A stretch of DNA of 64,000 nt, taken from contig CAVWAK010000029.1 in the NCBI GenBank assembly GCA_963752745.1, forward strand, positions 92,974 through 156,973, read 5' to 3'. The position numbers and the translations under genes are program-made. Positions 1 to 8,915 of the stretch are shown here, piece after piece; position 1 is the first letter of the stretch, and every line of letters begins with the position of its first letter. This DNA comes from Thiogranum sp963752745. GTDB taxonomy: Bacteria; Pseudomonadota; Gammaproteobacteria; DSM-19610. The notes beneath the pieces are model-generated. The model made no database searches and had not been told where the DNA came from. It saw only the letters and a list, made by a program, of their open reading frames with translations.

Positions 1-57
1 GCCAACCTGATCTCGGTTATCCTGCTGGTCGTGGAAACAGTCACCTTCCGCCGTTAG
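1..57 (+). CDS. C-terminal end of an unidentified protein (partial)
   Basis: Frame 1 is open from the window edge to a TAG at 55-57. It reads as a short hydrophobic stretch ending ETVTFRR, so the missing gene probably encodes a membrane protein that ends with a transmembrane helix and a short basic tail. Only 18 residues are visible and the family cannot be named. It ends 9 bases before the start of the potassium-channel gene on the same strand, so the two may be cotranscribed. Confidence 0.4.
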   Translation, partial: ANLISVILLVVETVTFRR

Positions 58-66
58 CCCCCGATA

Positions 67-1779
67 ATGCAAAACGTCATCTACCTGATGTTGCGGCGCA
101 TGCGTTTGCCGCTGATCCTGCTGATCGCAGTCTACGCGGTTGCAGTGGTAGGACTGACCCTTATTCCGGGACAGGATGACCAGGGGCAGCCCTGGCGGAT
201 GGATTTCTTCCACGCGATCTATTTCGTCAGCTTTCTGGGTTCAACCATCGGTTTGGGTGAGATCCCCTACCCGTTTACCAACGCCCAGCGAATGTGGACG
301 ACGTTTGTTATCTATTCAGCTGTCGTTGTCTGGCTGTATGCCATTGGTTCTATCCTGACACTTATTCAGGACCAGGGCTTTCGTCGTGTGCTTGCCTATA
401 CGTCTTTTGCCCGCAAGGTACGCAGAATCAATGAGTCATTTTATATTATTTGTGGCTATGGTGATGCCAGCAGTCTCCTGGTCCGTGAACTCGTGGAACG
501 CGGCATACACTGTGTCGTAATCGAAAAAGACCAGGACAAGATCCTTGGCCTGGCTGTTGAGGACCTGCCTGATTATGTGCCCGGTCTGTGTGAAGATGCG
601 ACGGTGTCCGAACACCTGGTGTCAGCTGGACTGACCCACCCGATGTGCCGCGGCGTCATAGCCCTGACCGGCGATGATCATGCCAACCTGACAATCGCAA
701 TTTCCTGCAAACTGCTGGCGCCTGAAGTTCAGGTGATCTGCCAGTCAGACACCAAAGACTTTGCCGAAAACATGGCATCATTTGGTACCGATAACGTGGT
801 CGATGCGTTCGAGATCTTCGCTTCAAGGTTTGCCATGATGTTCCACTCTCCCAGCATGTACCTGGTATACGAATGGATGACCTCGGTTACGCATTCCCCG
901 CTGGCCGATTTCACCCGCCCCCCTACCGGCACCTGGCTGCTGTGTGGCTACGGCCGATTTGGCAAGGCAGTACGCAAGTACATCACCCCGGAAGGTGTAG
1001 AGACGCGCATCGTTGAGGCTGATCCGGACCTGACCGACGCACCGACCGATACCATCACTGGTCGCGGCACCGAGGCACACACACTGGAAGCGGCCGGCAT
1101 TCACGAAGTCCAGGGGCTGATCGCCGGTACTGACAATGATGCCAACAACCTCTCCATTATCATAACCGCCCGTCAACTGAACCCCGAACTGTTTACTGCA
1201 GCCCGGCAGAACCTGCAGAACAAATCGGACATCTACAAAGCCGCACCGATCGATATGATCATGCAGCCGGGCACTATTATCGCCAAACATATCCTCGGCA
1301 TTATCCTGGCGCCGTTACTCGATGATTTTCTGCGACTGACCCACGACCAGAACGAAGAATGGGCCAATGTTCTGGTCAGTCGAGTTGCCGGTGTTGTAGA
1401 AGATGTAGCGCCGGATGTCTGGGATGTCGAGATAACACCGCTGGCAGCACCGGCAATATTCGACTGCCTGATCCGCAGCGAACCCGTTACTCTCAAGCAA
1501 CTGTGTACAGATCCAAACGACCTTTCGCAGCAACTTTCATGCGTACCGCTACTGATCAAGCGCGACCAGGAGTACCTGCTGCTCCCGGAGATGCACGAGC
1601 TGCTGAGGAGCTGTGACAGCATACTCTTTTGCGGACTGGGCAATGCCCACCGTGAAATCATGCACCTTGTGCACGATCACCAGACGGTTCGCTACATCCG
1701 TACCGGCGTTGATATGCCGAGCGGCATCTTCTGGCAGTGGATAACACGCAACAAAAGCGAATTGCGCTCAGCTGATTAA
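67..1779 (+). CDS. Potassium channel with two RCK/TrkA-N domains
   Basis: A 570-residue ion channel of the inner membrane. Residues about 13-33 and 77-100 are hydrophobic helices flanking a pore loop (about 56-70, STIGLGEIPY) that resembles the potassium-channel selectivity filter, though the canonical TxGYGD is replaced by GLGEI. Two nucleotide-binding RCK/TrkA-N domains follow, with glycine motifs GYGDAS near 130 and GYGRFG near 294, each followed by the usual beta-alpha-beta pattern. RCK domains gate channels in response to ligands such as NAD(H), ATP or Ca2+. The altered filter leaves ion selectivity open. It starts 9 bases after the upstream partial gene and its last 12 bases overlap the convergent Sel1 gene. 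The architecture is clear; the ligand is not. Confidence 0.85.
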   Translation: MQNVIYLMLRRMRLPLILLIAVYAVAVVGLTLIPGQDDQGQPWRMDFFHAIYFVSFLGSTIGLGEIPYPFTNAQRMWTTFVIYSAVVVWLYAIGSILTLIQDQGFRRVLAYTSFARKVRRINESFYIICGYGDASSLLVRELVERGIHCVVIEKDQDKILGLAVEDLPDYVPGLCEDATVSEHLVSAGLTHPMCRGVIALTGDDHANLTIAISCKLLAPEVQVICQSDTKDFAENMASFGTDNVVDAFEIFASRFAMMFHSPSMYLVYEWMTSVTHSPLADFTRPPTGTWLLCGYGRFGKAVRKYITPEGVETRIVEADPDLTDAPTDTITGRGTEAHTLEAAGIHEVQGLIAGTDNDANNLSIIITARQLNPELFTAARQNLQNKSDIYKAAPIDMIMQPGTIIAKHILGIILAPLLDDFLRLTHDQNEEWANVLVSRVAGVVEDVAPDVWDVEITPLAAPAIFDCLIRSEPVTLKQLCTDPNDLSQQLSCVPLLIKRDQEYLLLPEMHELLRSCDSILFCGLGNAHREIMHLVHDHQTVRYIRTGVDMPSGIFWQWITRNKSELRSAD

Positions 1780-2178
1780 ATCTTCACCTTCAAGATCCAG
1801 CAGTTGCTCCGCACTCAATCGCCTGGCAGTTTCCGACAAGCCGGCTCGCGCTTCCTCGTCCCCGCCAGCAACCGCACGCGCATACCAACGGTATGCTTTA
1901 AGCAGGTCTTCACTAACACCGCAGCCATTCGCATAGGCCCAGCCGAGCCCCTGCTGCGATTCGGCGACCCCCTGCTCAGCCGCCTTTTCCCACCATTGCA
2001 CAGCCTGCCGGTCATCCTGATCAACACCGATCCCCTTGTGATAGTGCCAACCGAGAAAGTGCTGAGCCATTGCCACGCCTTGCGCCGCCAACTGCGTAAC
2101 AATGGCAAACGAGCGGTCAAACTCCCCGTTACTGATAGCGGCTACCGCTTTCTGAAGCTGCGGATGATCTTCATTCAT
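1768..2178 (-). CDS. Sel1-repeat protein
   Basis: A 136-residue protein starting at MNEDHPQLQK; I chose this start because the 34 residues that could be added upstream do not look like a protein start. Residues about 35-70 and 71-106 are two Sel1/TPR-like repeats (HFLGWHYHKGIGV and GLGWAYANGCGV are the consensus pieces). Such repeats bind partner proteins. There is no signal peptide, so it is probably cytoplasmic. It converges on the potassium-channel gene with a 12-base overlap and is divergent from the acyltransferase gene, 83 bases away. The partner is unknown. Confidence 0.75.
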   Translation of the reverse strand: MNEDHPQLQKAVAAISNGEFDRSFAIVTQLAAQGVAMAQHFLGWHYHKGIGVDQDDRQAVQWWEKAAEQGVAESQQGLGWAYANGCGVSEDLLKAYRWYARAVAGGDEEARAGLSETARRLSAEQLLDLEGEDLIS

Positions 2179-2261
2179 CTTGTATTTACCCGACAATAAA
2201 ACAGGTTTGAATCTTATCAAGCATAGGGAATCATAAAGAAGCGTGCAATAATTGTGCTCGC

Positions 2262-3155
2262 ATGCCACCTCCAAAAACACAGTTAAAGCAGCGCGTCATA
2301 GTCTGGTTGATCAGCTCACTAGGCCGTGTCCCTTTGCCTGCCCTGTATGCCCTGTCAGACCTGTTGTTTCTGATCTTGTATCGTATTATGAAGTTTCAGC
2401 GTCGCCTGCTGGACGACAACCTGAAACACGCCTTTCCGACCTGGAGCAATGCTGAACGCGACAACCTCGCCGCTACCAGCTACCGCAATGCCCTTGATTT
2501 TCTGGTCGAAACAATTAAATGCTGGCGACTGGACAAGGCCGGGATCGAACGACGCGTAACGCTGAAAAATCCTGAACTGATTGCTGAACTGGCCGCACAA
2601 CACAAGACACTACTGGCTCTCACATCCCATTCAGGCAACTGGGAATGGCTCCAGCTTGCCTGTGCCGCACAACTCGAAACACCAGTTGCGGCACTCTATA
2701 GTTCGTTAAACCTGCCGGATATCGATGCATTGCTGACGACGATGCGCAGCCGCTTCGGCAGCACGCTGATAGAAGCAAAAACGGCATTGCCTTCTCTGGT
2801 TGAATTTTCCCGGCAAGGGGGCATCATCGCTATCAATGCCGACCAGGGGCCAAGACCAGAGGATGACAAATACTGGGGCCCGTTCCTGGGTATCGATACG
2901 GCTTTCTTTACCGGGCCGGACAAACTGGCCCGCCTGTTCAGGGCACCTGTTGTTTTCGTACGCATGCAGCGCCTTCGGCGCGGTTACTATGAAGTTGAAT
3001 TCGAGCTGCTCTGCGAACCCCCTTACCCAAAGGACCAGGACAGCATTATGCCCGCATATATAAAGGCTGCAGAGCGGCAGATCCTGTCTGCACCCCAGGA
3101 CTGGTTCTGGTTATACAAGCGCTGGAAATACCCTCGCCCGTTGTACACTGACTAG
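2262..3155 (+). CDS. LpxL/HtrB-family lysophospholipid or lipid A acyltransferase
   Basis: A 297-residue membrane-associated acyltransferase. Residues about 25-45 form an N-terminal hydrophobic anchor. HSGNWEW at 123-129 matches the catalytic HX4D/E-type motif of LpxL/LpxM enzymes (here H-x4-E), and NADQGPRPED matches the second conserved block. The family transfers acyl chains from ACP onto lipid A precursors or related lipids. Because it converges on an acyl-AMP ligase-ACP gene with a 4-base overlap, it may serve that locus's lipid instead of lipid A. The length matches the family. The substrate cannot be read from sequence. Confidence 0.8.
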   Translation: MPPPKTQLKQRVIVWLISSLGRVPLPALYALSDLLFLILYRIMKFQRRLLDDNLKHAFPTWSNAERDNLAATSYRNALDFLVETIKCWRLDKAGIERRVTLKNPELIAELAAQHKTLLALTSHSGNWEWLQLACAAQLETPVAALYSSLNLPDIDALLTTMRSRFGSTLIEAKTALPSLVEFSRQGGIIAINADQGPRPEDDKYWGPFLGIDTAFFTGPDKLARLFRAPVVFVRMQRLRRGYYEVEFELLCEPPYPKDQDSIMPAYIKAAERQILSAPQDWFWLYKRWKYPRPLYTD

Positions 3156-5062
3156 CGCTCTATGTAGCCTGCAAGCTCACTGATCGTCGGATGATCAAAC
3201 AGGTCGGTAACATCTGTTTTACCCGGATAGCGCGCTTCAATTTCTTCGTGGATGCGCACCAGCATCAGTGAGTCTGCGCCCAGTTCAAACAGGTTTTGAT
3301 CGGTCGCGATCAAGCGCCCCGGGAACAACTGCCGGCATAGATCAAGCAGTGACTGTTCGACGCTGTCAGCCGCAGGTTCGCTACCAGGTTCAACCCGGGC
3401 GTCAAGGTCACCCAGCAGCTGGTCATATTCACCCGCACTAAAGGCATCAGCAAGACGAAAACGCTGTAGCTTGCCGCTACTGGTTCTTGGCAGGCTATGT
3501 ACAGGCAGAATTGCCCTGGCGTGCAAACCCGTCGCCGCTGCCAGTGCTGCCCGCAGTTCCGGCAGACGCGCGGAAAAGTCGGCCAGAGACTTGCGGTGCT
3601 GGATAAATACCAGTAACTCGTCTTCGCTATTGTCTACGCTGCGCACCGCGCAGACCACCAGCTTGTCTGCATCGATGCCGGTAGTGCGCTGCAACGCAGC
3701 TTCGATATCCTGCGGGTACCAGTTTTGCCCGCCAGCGAACAGAATATCCTTGCAGCGTCCGGTAATATACAAGCCGTCAGTCGTAAGTAAACCAAGGTCA
3801 CCGGTATCCAGCCAGCCGTCAATCAAGGCGGCTTCATCACACTTCGGGCAACGGTAATAACCACCGGTGACATTGTCACCACGAATCTGCACATGACCGA
3901 CAGTAAACTCGGGTAGTTGCCTGCCCTGGTCATCACAGATGCGAATTTTGCAGGCTGGCAAGGGATGACCCAGGCAGACGAGTTCGTGGGCTTGCGTGGA
4001 AACCTCAACCGGTACCACGCGATCTCCTGGCGCAAGCTGCCCGGATGCCAGCACAATCGTCCGTAATTGATCGCCTGGCCTTGGAAAGGTAACGGCCAGG
4101 CTGGCTTCCGCCAGGCCGTAAACCGGGAACATACTTTCTTCAGGCAAGCCCCTGGCCTTCAACGCCCGGGTAAACGCCCGGCATGCGTCGGCAGACACCG
4201 GTTCGGCGCCATTAAAGACAAGACGGACGTGACTCAGGTCCAGCGACTCATCTTCGGGGTCAACTGCCTTGAGGTAGTGCCGGTAACCAAAGCTCGGGGA
4301 ACACAATAGCGTTGCAGAATAATCACACGCTGCTCGCAACCAGCGCGCCGGACGACGAACAAAGACATCAGTGTCCATCAACACCTGGTCGATCCCGTTA
4401 TGCAACGGCACAAGATGAAAACCGATCAGGCCCATATCGTGACTCAATGGCATCCAGCTCAACGTTGTATCACCAGCACTTATTGCTGCTGCCTGTGTGA
4501 TATCACGGATATTGACAAGCAGATTCCTGTGACTGAGCTGTACACCCTTGGGCTCGCTGGTCGAGCCGGATGAAAACTGTATGAAGGCTATATCTTCGGG
4601 TTGTGCATGATGCAGTTCACCGGTGTCATCAGACCGGGTGATATCCTCCATAAGACAAACCCGTTTATCAAACTGCGATTGCGAACCAGCCGTCTGTTTA
4701 TACCGCTGCCAGAGTTCGCGCTCGGTAAACAGCCAGGCTGATTCAGACAGTGTGCCTACACGTTCAAGCCTGCCTAGCGCATCCTGGCGAACACCTCCTG
4801 CAAGTGGTACAGCGACGAGTCCGCCGAGCTGGCAGGCCCAGAAAGCATCAATAAATGCGCGATTGTCGCGCACGAACAGCACCAGCGCATCACCGGGCTT
4901 CAGCCCACGTGACTGCAACACGGCCAACAAGCGCAGTGCCCGCTGCAGCAATTCAGCATAACTAATGACGCTTTCGCGGTCCTGGCTGCGGAGAAATCGC
5001 AACCCACGCTGAGACGACGCAGGAGCAAGCAAAAGATCCGCCAGCGTTGTAGCTTCAGCCAT
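3152..5062 (-). CDS. Fatty-acyl-AMP ligase fused to acyl carrier protein
   Basis: A 636-residue fusion. Residues 1 to about 545 are an adenylate-forming enzyme: the phosphate-binding loop SSGSTSEPKGV is at 164-174, SWMPLSHDMGL fits the fatty-acyl-AMP ligase (FAAL) subgroup, and TGDLG follows further on. The last 70 or so residues are an acyl carrier protein with the phosphopantetheine serine in GADSL (Ser about 598). FAALs activate fatty acids as acyl-AMP and load them on the carrier domain, here in cis. Its start overlaps the end of the upstream P450 gene by 8 bases, so the two are translated from one message. The P450 may act on the carrier-bound chain. Final product unknown. Confidence 0.88.
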   Translation of the reverse strand: MAEATTLADLLLAPASSQRGLRFLRSQDRESVISYAELLQRALRLLAVLQSRGLKPGDALVLFVRDNRAFIDAFWACQLGGLVAVPLAGGVRQDALGRLERVGTLSESAWLFTERELWQRYKQTAGSQSQFDKRVCLMEDITRSDDTGELHHAQPEDIAFIQFSSGSTSEPKGVQLSHRNLLVNIRDITQAAAISAGDTTLSWMPLSHDMGLIGFHLVPLHNGIDQVLMDTDVFVRRPARWLRAACDYSATLLCSPSFGYRHYLKAVDPEDESLDLSHVRLVFNGAEPVSADACRAFTRALKARGLPEESMFPVYGLAEASLAVTFPRPGDQLRTIVLASGQLAPGDRVVPVEVSTQAHELVCLGHPLPACKIRICDDQGRQLPEFTVGHVQIRGDNVTGGYYRCPKCDEAALIDGWLDTGDLGLLTTDGLYITGRCKDILFAGGQNWYPQDIEAALQRTTGIDADKLVVCAVRSVDNSEDELLVFIQHRKSLADFSARLPELRAALAAATGLHARAILPVHSLPRTSSGKLQRFRLADAFSAGEYDQLLGDLDARVEPGSEPAADSVEQSLLDLCRQLFPGRLIATDQNLFELGADSLMLVRIHEEIEARYPGKTDVTDLFDHPTISELAGYIER

Positions 5063-6353
5063 GGCTGTTTACCCGGAATTTCAGCCACAAATGATGACGC
5101 GGACGCAGATTTACGTCAGCATCCAGTTCAATACCTGTTTTCCCGGGCAATTCAGGTGAAACCTGTGAAGCAATTACTGCCAGATGTACCAGCATTTCCA
5201 TGTTGGCAAAGGTTTCGCCGATGCAATGGCGAGGACCTGCGGAAAACGGCAGGTAGGCATAGCGCTCCCAGTTTGCATCACCCAGAAAACGGGTTGGATC
5301 GAAGACTTCGGCCTGTTCCCAGTACCCGGGGTGTCGGTGCAACAGATAGCTACAAATAAACACATCGCTGCCAGCCGGTAGCGTATAGGGACCCAGTTGA
5401 TCTTCGTTCAGCGCCTGGCGCGTATACAACCAACCCGGCGGATAAAGGCGTAACGCCTCCTGCAGAACGGCGCGCGTATAGGCCAGTGACTCCAATGCAC
5501 CGCTGTCCAGACTGTCAAGGTTCAACTGCCCTGCTTCATCGACTACTCGCCGCATACTGTCCGGGTGGGCGGCAAGCAGGTACCAGGCCCAGTTCAGAGT
5601 TGCTGCAGTCGTCTCATGACCGGCGACAATAAGCGTCAGCATTTCATCAATAATCTGCCGGTCACTCATGCCCTCGCCGCTCGACCGGTCGACTGCCTGC
5701 AAGGTATGTGTCAACAAATCCACAGGGTAGTCATTTTCCTTCCGGCGCCGCTCAATAAATCCTTGTATCAACTTGCCAAGAGCCCGAAATTTTATGGCGA
5801 ATTTCAGGTCACGGTTACTGTGCTTGCTAACCAGCGCAAAGGACTGTGCCGGAATGTCGACAAGGTCAGCAGAGAAAAGTGCTCGCAGCATCACCTCCAG
5901 GGCAGCCTCACTAACGGCCTCTGTCACATTGACTGCCTCGCCGCTACGTGCCGCCCGCTGCCAGCTACTTGCCTGCTGTTGCGCCACATCGAGAAACAGG
6001 GGCAGGCAAGCTTCGACACCGGAACGGTGGAACCCCGACTGCATCTGCCGACGTTGCCGACGCCAGGTATCACCTTCACTGGTCATCAGGCCGTTACCCA
6101 GCAGCACCCGTATCCGCTCGATTCCGATTCCCTTCGTGTAGTTGCGATGATTGGTAACCAGGATGCGTCGAATCAAACCGGGATCATTAACAACCCAGGT
6201 ATCAACGTCACGTGACTCGGCAGGAACGCGATAACAATCGCCATAGTGCTGCCAGAGGCGGCCCAGCGTTTCCAGTTTGTCTGGCTGTTTTTCGAGATCA
6301 AACGGCGTGTCCGGCCCGGGGGGCTGGCGGCTTGCTGAACTGGCAATGGACAT
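5055..6353 (-). CDS. Cytochrome P450
   Basis: A 432-residue heme monooxygenase starting at MSIASSASRQ; upstream in-frame codons overlap the CDGSH gene and do not look native. It shows the I-helix oxygen-activation motif AGHETTAATL, the K-helix ExxR in EALRLYPP, and the heme-ligand loop FSAGPRHCIG with Cys about 377. It has no membrane anchor and no fused reductase, so electrons must come from separate partners. It lies 10 bases after the CDGSH iron-sulfur gene and overlaps the acyl-AMP ligase-ACP gene, which suggests a fatty-acid or acyl-ACP substrate (compare BioI, a P450 that cleaves acyl-ACP). The P450 assignment is certain; the substrate is inferred. Confidence 0.92.
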   Translation of the reverse strand: MSIASSASRQPPGPDTPFDLEKQPDKLETLGRLWQHYGDCYRVPAESRDVDTWVVNDPGLIRRILVTNHRNYTKGIGIERIRVLLGNGLMTSEGDTWRRQRRQMQSGFHRSGVEACLPLFLDVAQQQASSWQRAARSGEAVNVTEAVSEAALEVMLRALFSADLVDIPAQSFALVSKHSNRDLKFAIKFRALGKLIQGFIERRRKENDYPVDLLTHTLQAVDRSSGEGMSDRQIIDEMLTLIVAGHETTAATLNWAWYLLAAHPDSMRRVVDEAGQLNLDSLDSGALESLAYTRAVLQEALRLYPPGWLYTRQALNEDQLGPYTLPAGSDVFICSYLLHRHPGYWEQAEVFDPTRFLGDANWERYAYLPFSAGPRHCIGETFANMEMLVHLAVIASQVSPELPGKTGIELDADVNLRPRHHLWLKFRVNSHG

Positions 6354-6363
6354 AAAAGAATGG

Positions 6364-6780
6364 TTAGCCTGAAAACCCGCACATCTTGTGGCTGCCATCG
6401 CACAATGGCTTGTTGGCCGACGCACCACATCGGCATAATGCAGCCTTGCTGCGGACAGCGGCTACGCTATTATCCGCGCTGGTAATTTCCATCGGCCCCT
6501 TTGCGATCAACATGGCATCGGGTCGAACTGTTATTGTCAACGGTCCATCGTCGTTTTCCGGTTCCGCGGAATCGATACCCAGCTCGACATCGTCAGCCGC
6601 GAAACCCGATTCCCGGTGGCTGCCATCACAAAATGGCTTGTTGGCCGATGCGCCACAACGGCACAGCACTACTTCGCCGCCTGAATAAAGCACCTCACCT
6701 TCAGGATCGACAACCTTGATCTCTCCCGTGCAGAGTAACGGCCCATTCTCACGCACTTTGATTCTGTTTTTCGGGCTCAT
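6364..6780 (-). CDS. Double CDGSH-type iron-sulfur protein
   Basis: A 138-residue protein with two CDGSH (zf-CDGSH) modules. Cluster ligands appear as C-x-C then C-D-G-S-H: Cys40, Cys42, Cys51, His55 and Cys116, Cys118, Cys127, His131. Each module should bind a [2Fe-2S] cluster with 3Cys-1His ligation. The start is supported by an AAGGAGA ribosome-binding site just upstream. It lies between the SLC13 transporter and the P450 on the same strand, 10-11 bases from each. A redox or cluster-transfer role towards the P450 is possible but is only an inference from position. Confidence 0.85.
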   Translation of the reverse strand: MSPKNRIKVRENGPLLCTGEIKVVDPEGEVLYSGGEVVLCRCGASANKPFCDGSHRESGFAADDVELGIDSAEPENDDGPLTITVRPDAMLIAKGPMEITSADNSVAAVRSKAALCRCGASANKPLCDGSHKMCGFSG

Positions 6781-6791
6781 ACCGGTCTCCT

Positions 6792-8237
6792 TTACAAGCT
6801 GAACAACCCCGATTGCTCGGGAAATACGATCCCCCAAAGATACACGAAAACACTAATCAGAAGCACGCCTATCAGGTTCAGCCATAATCCGGCGCGTGCC
6901 ATCTGCGCAATATGTATGCAGTGGCTGCCAAACACAATGGCGTTCGGTGGTGTCGCCACCGGCAGCATAAAGGCAAACGAGGCACAGAGTGTCGCGGTTA
7001 CCATGAGGATCAGTGGTGAAAGCTGCAGCGCCTGCGCCAGAGCGCCCAGCACCGGCAATAGCAGCGACGCAGTAGCCGTGTTGGATGTCACTTCAGTCAG
7101 GAAGATAACCAGCAACCCCACACACAGGATCACTACCGGCACCGGCACCCCGGCAAGCACCTCTAGCTGCCAGGCCAGCCAGGTCGTCAGACCAGACTCG
7201 CTGAAGCCCGCAGCGAGCGCAAATCCACCACCAAACAGGACAATAATATCCCAGGGAATACGTACCGCTGTCTCCCAATTGAGCAAGGCTCCACGCTGCC
7301 CACCGCCAGCCGGCATGACAAACAACAGTAAGGCACCGGCGATTGCGATAGTGGAATCCTTAACCATGCTCAGCGGCTCCCAGGTAATGAAACCACGCAA
7401 CATCCACAACGACGCTACACCTGCGAACACCAGTCCAATACGTTTTTCCGGTGTAGACAGCGGCCCCAGCTGGGCCAGCTCCTCGCGCAAATGACGACCC
7501 GAATCATCGAGCCTGATCTTCCCCAGCGGGAACGCAATACGTGTCAGGTATAGCCATGCCAGCAACAACATCAGCAGCGACAATGGCAAGGAAAACTGCA
7601 TCCAGGTGCCAAAGCGCAAATCAATACCGTATTGCTGGTCAAGCACACCTGCCAATACTGCATTCGGAGGCGTACCGATCAGCGTGGCCACGCCGCCAAT
7701 ACTGGCTGAATAGGCAATCCCAAGCATTAATGCAGTAGCCAATGGCGAAGTCCGCCAGCGATTGTCCGGCAGCAACTGTTTCAACACCGCCAGACCGATG
7801 GTCACCATCATCATTGCTGTAGCCGTGTTGCTTATCCACATGGACAACAGGGCCGTGGCAATCATGAAACCCAGAACAAGCCGAACCGGTGCCGTACCGA
7901 CGCGCTGAATAATACGCAGCGCAATACGCCGGTGCAGGTGCCAGCGCTCCATGGTGACAGCGATCATGAACCCACCCATGAACAGGTAGATCAGGTGATG
8001 CCCATAGGCACGGGTGACCATATTGGCAGGCATAATGCCGGTCGCAGGAAACAACACAACAGGCAATAACGCCGTGGCAGGAATAGGGACAGCTTCACTG
8101 ATCCACCAGATAGCCATCCAGGCCGTCACGGCAACCAGCTCCCAGGCCTCCTGGTTAAGGCCATCCGGCCCGGGCAACAACAGCAAACCTGAAAAGGCTA
8201 TCGGACCCAGCCACAGTCCGACCGATCCCGGCCTCAC
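6792..8237 (-). CDS. SLC13 (DASS) family sodium:anion symporter
   Basis: A 481-residue inner-membrane transporter with about 11-12 hydrophobic helices. The family signatures are visible: an N-terminal WWISEAVPIPATALLP block, SNTATAMMM and, in the C-terminal half, TSNTATASLLLPV, the paired SNT motifs that form the sodium and substrate sites. DASS proteins import di- or tricarboxylates or sulfate with Na+. Its start overlaps the end of msrA by four bases (ATGA), so it is translationally coupled to it. The exact anion is not predictable. Confidence 0.88.
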   Translation of the reverse strand: MRPGSVGLWLGPIAFSGLLLLPGPDGLNQEAWELVAVTAWMAIWWISEAVPIPATALLPVVLFPATGIMPANMVTRAYGHHLIYLFMGGFMIAVTMERWHLHRRIALRIIQRVGTAPVRLVLGFMIATALLSMWISNTATAMMMVTIGLAVLKQLLPDNRWRTSPLATALMLGIAYSASIGGVATLIGTPPNAVLAGVLDQQYGIDLRFGTWMQFSLPLSLLMLLLAWLYLTRIAFPLGKIRLDDSGRHLREELAQLGPLSTPEKRIGLVFAGVASLWMLRGFITWEPLSMVKDSTIAIAGALLLFVMPAGGGQRGALLNWETAVRIPWDIIVLFGGGFALAAGFSESGLTTWLAWQLEVLAGVPVPVVILCVGLLVIFLTEVTSNTATASLLLPVLGALAQALQLSPLILMVTATLCASFAFMLPVATPPNAIVFGSHCIHIAQMARAGLWLNLIGVLLISVFVYLWGIVFPEQSGLFSL

Positions 8238-8875
8238 GAATCGCCCATCTCGTATCTGACACCGCAGCCACCCAGACCGCAGTAACCGTTCGGGTTCTTT
8301 GCCAGGTATTGCTGGTGATAATCCTCGGCATAGTAAAAAGTCGGCGCGCCCAGAATCTCCGTAGTAATACTGCCACGCCCGGCCGATGACAGACTGGTCT
8401 GAAAACTGCGTTTACTGTCTTCAGCGACCTTCTGTTGCTGTGCATCAGAAGTGTAAATACCGGAACGGTACTGCGTACCGACATCGTTACCCTGGCGCAT
8501 ACCCTGAGTGGGATCGTGACTGTCCCAGAAGCAGGCCAGTAACTGATGGTAACTGACCCTGGCAGGATCGAAGACCACAAGCACAACCTCATTGTGCCCG
8601 GTCATCCCGCTGCAAACCTCACGATAAGAAGGATTTGGCGTATAACCACCCGCATAACCTGCAGCGGTAGTGTATACACCATCAAGCTCCCAGAACCGTC
8701 GCTCTGCTCCCCAGAAACAGCCGAGACCAAACACCGCCTGCTCCAGTCCTTCCGGAAATGGCGGCACCAGCGGATGACCATTCACGAAGTGCGCATCCGG
8801 CACCGTTACGGGCGTATCCCGGCCTGGCAGGGCCTGATCAGGGTCTGGCATCTGTATTGCCTTGTGCATAAACAT
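8234..8875 (-). CDS. msrA: Peptide methionine-S-sulfoxide reductase MsrA
   Basis: A 213-residue cytoplasmic repair enzyme that reduces methionine-S-sulfoxide in proteins, with thioredoxin as reductant. The catalytic motif GCFWGAE has Cys53, and the C-terminal YCGLGGCG carries the recycling cysteines. Blocks AGYAGGYTPNPSYREVCSG and HDPTQGMRQGNDVGTQYRS are highly conserved in the family, and the length matches E. coli MsrA. I chose the ATG at 8875 because GGAAAAGAG lies just upstream. It is the first gene of a likely operon with the SLC13 gene and is divergent, 40 bases away, from a thioredoxin-HEAT fusion gene, which may supply electrons. Confidence 0.95.
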   Translation of the reverse strand: MFMHKAIQMPDPDQALPGRDTPVTVPDAHFVNGHPLVPPFPEGLEQAVFGLGCFWGAERRFWELDGVYTTAAGYAGGYTPNPSYREVCSGMTGHNEVVLVVFDPARVSYHQLLACFWDSHDPTQGMRQGNDVGTQYRSGIYTSDAQQQKVAEDSKRSFQTSLSSAGRGSITTEILGAPTFYYAEDYHQQYLAKNPNGYCGLGGCGVRYEMGDS

Positions 8876-8915
8876 TACACTACTCTTTTCCAATGTGGCC
8901 TCATAGTAACCAACG

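Noticed and set aside
5565..6215. 216-codon open frame opposite the P450
   Set aside because: It lies inside the P450 gene on the other strand and has no motif of its own.
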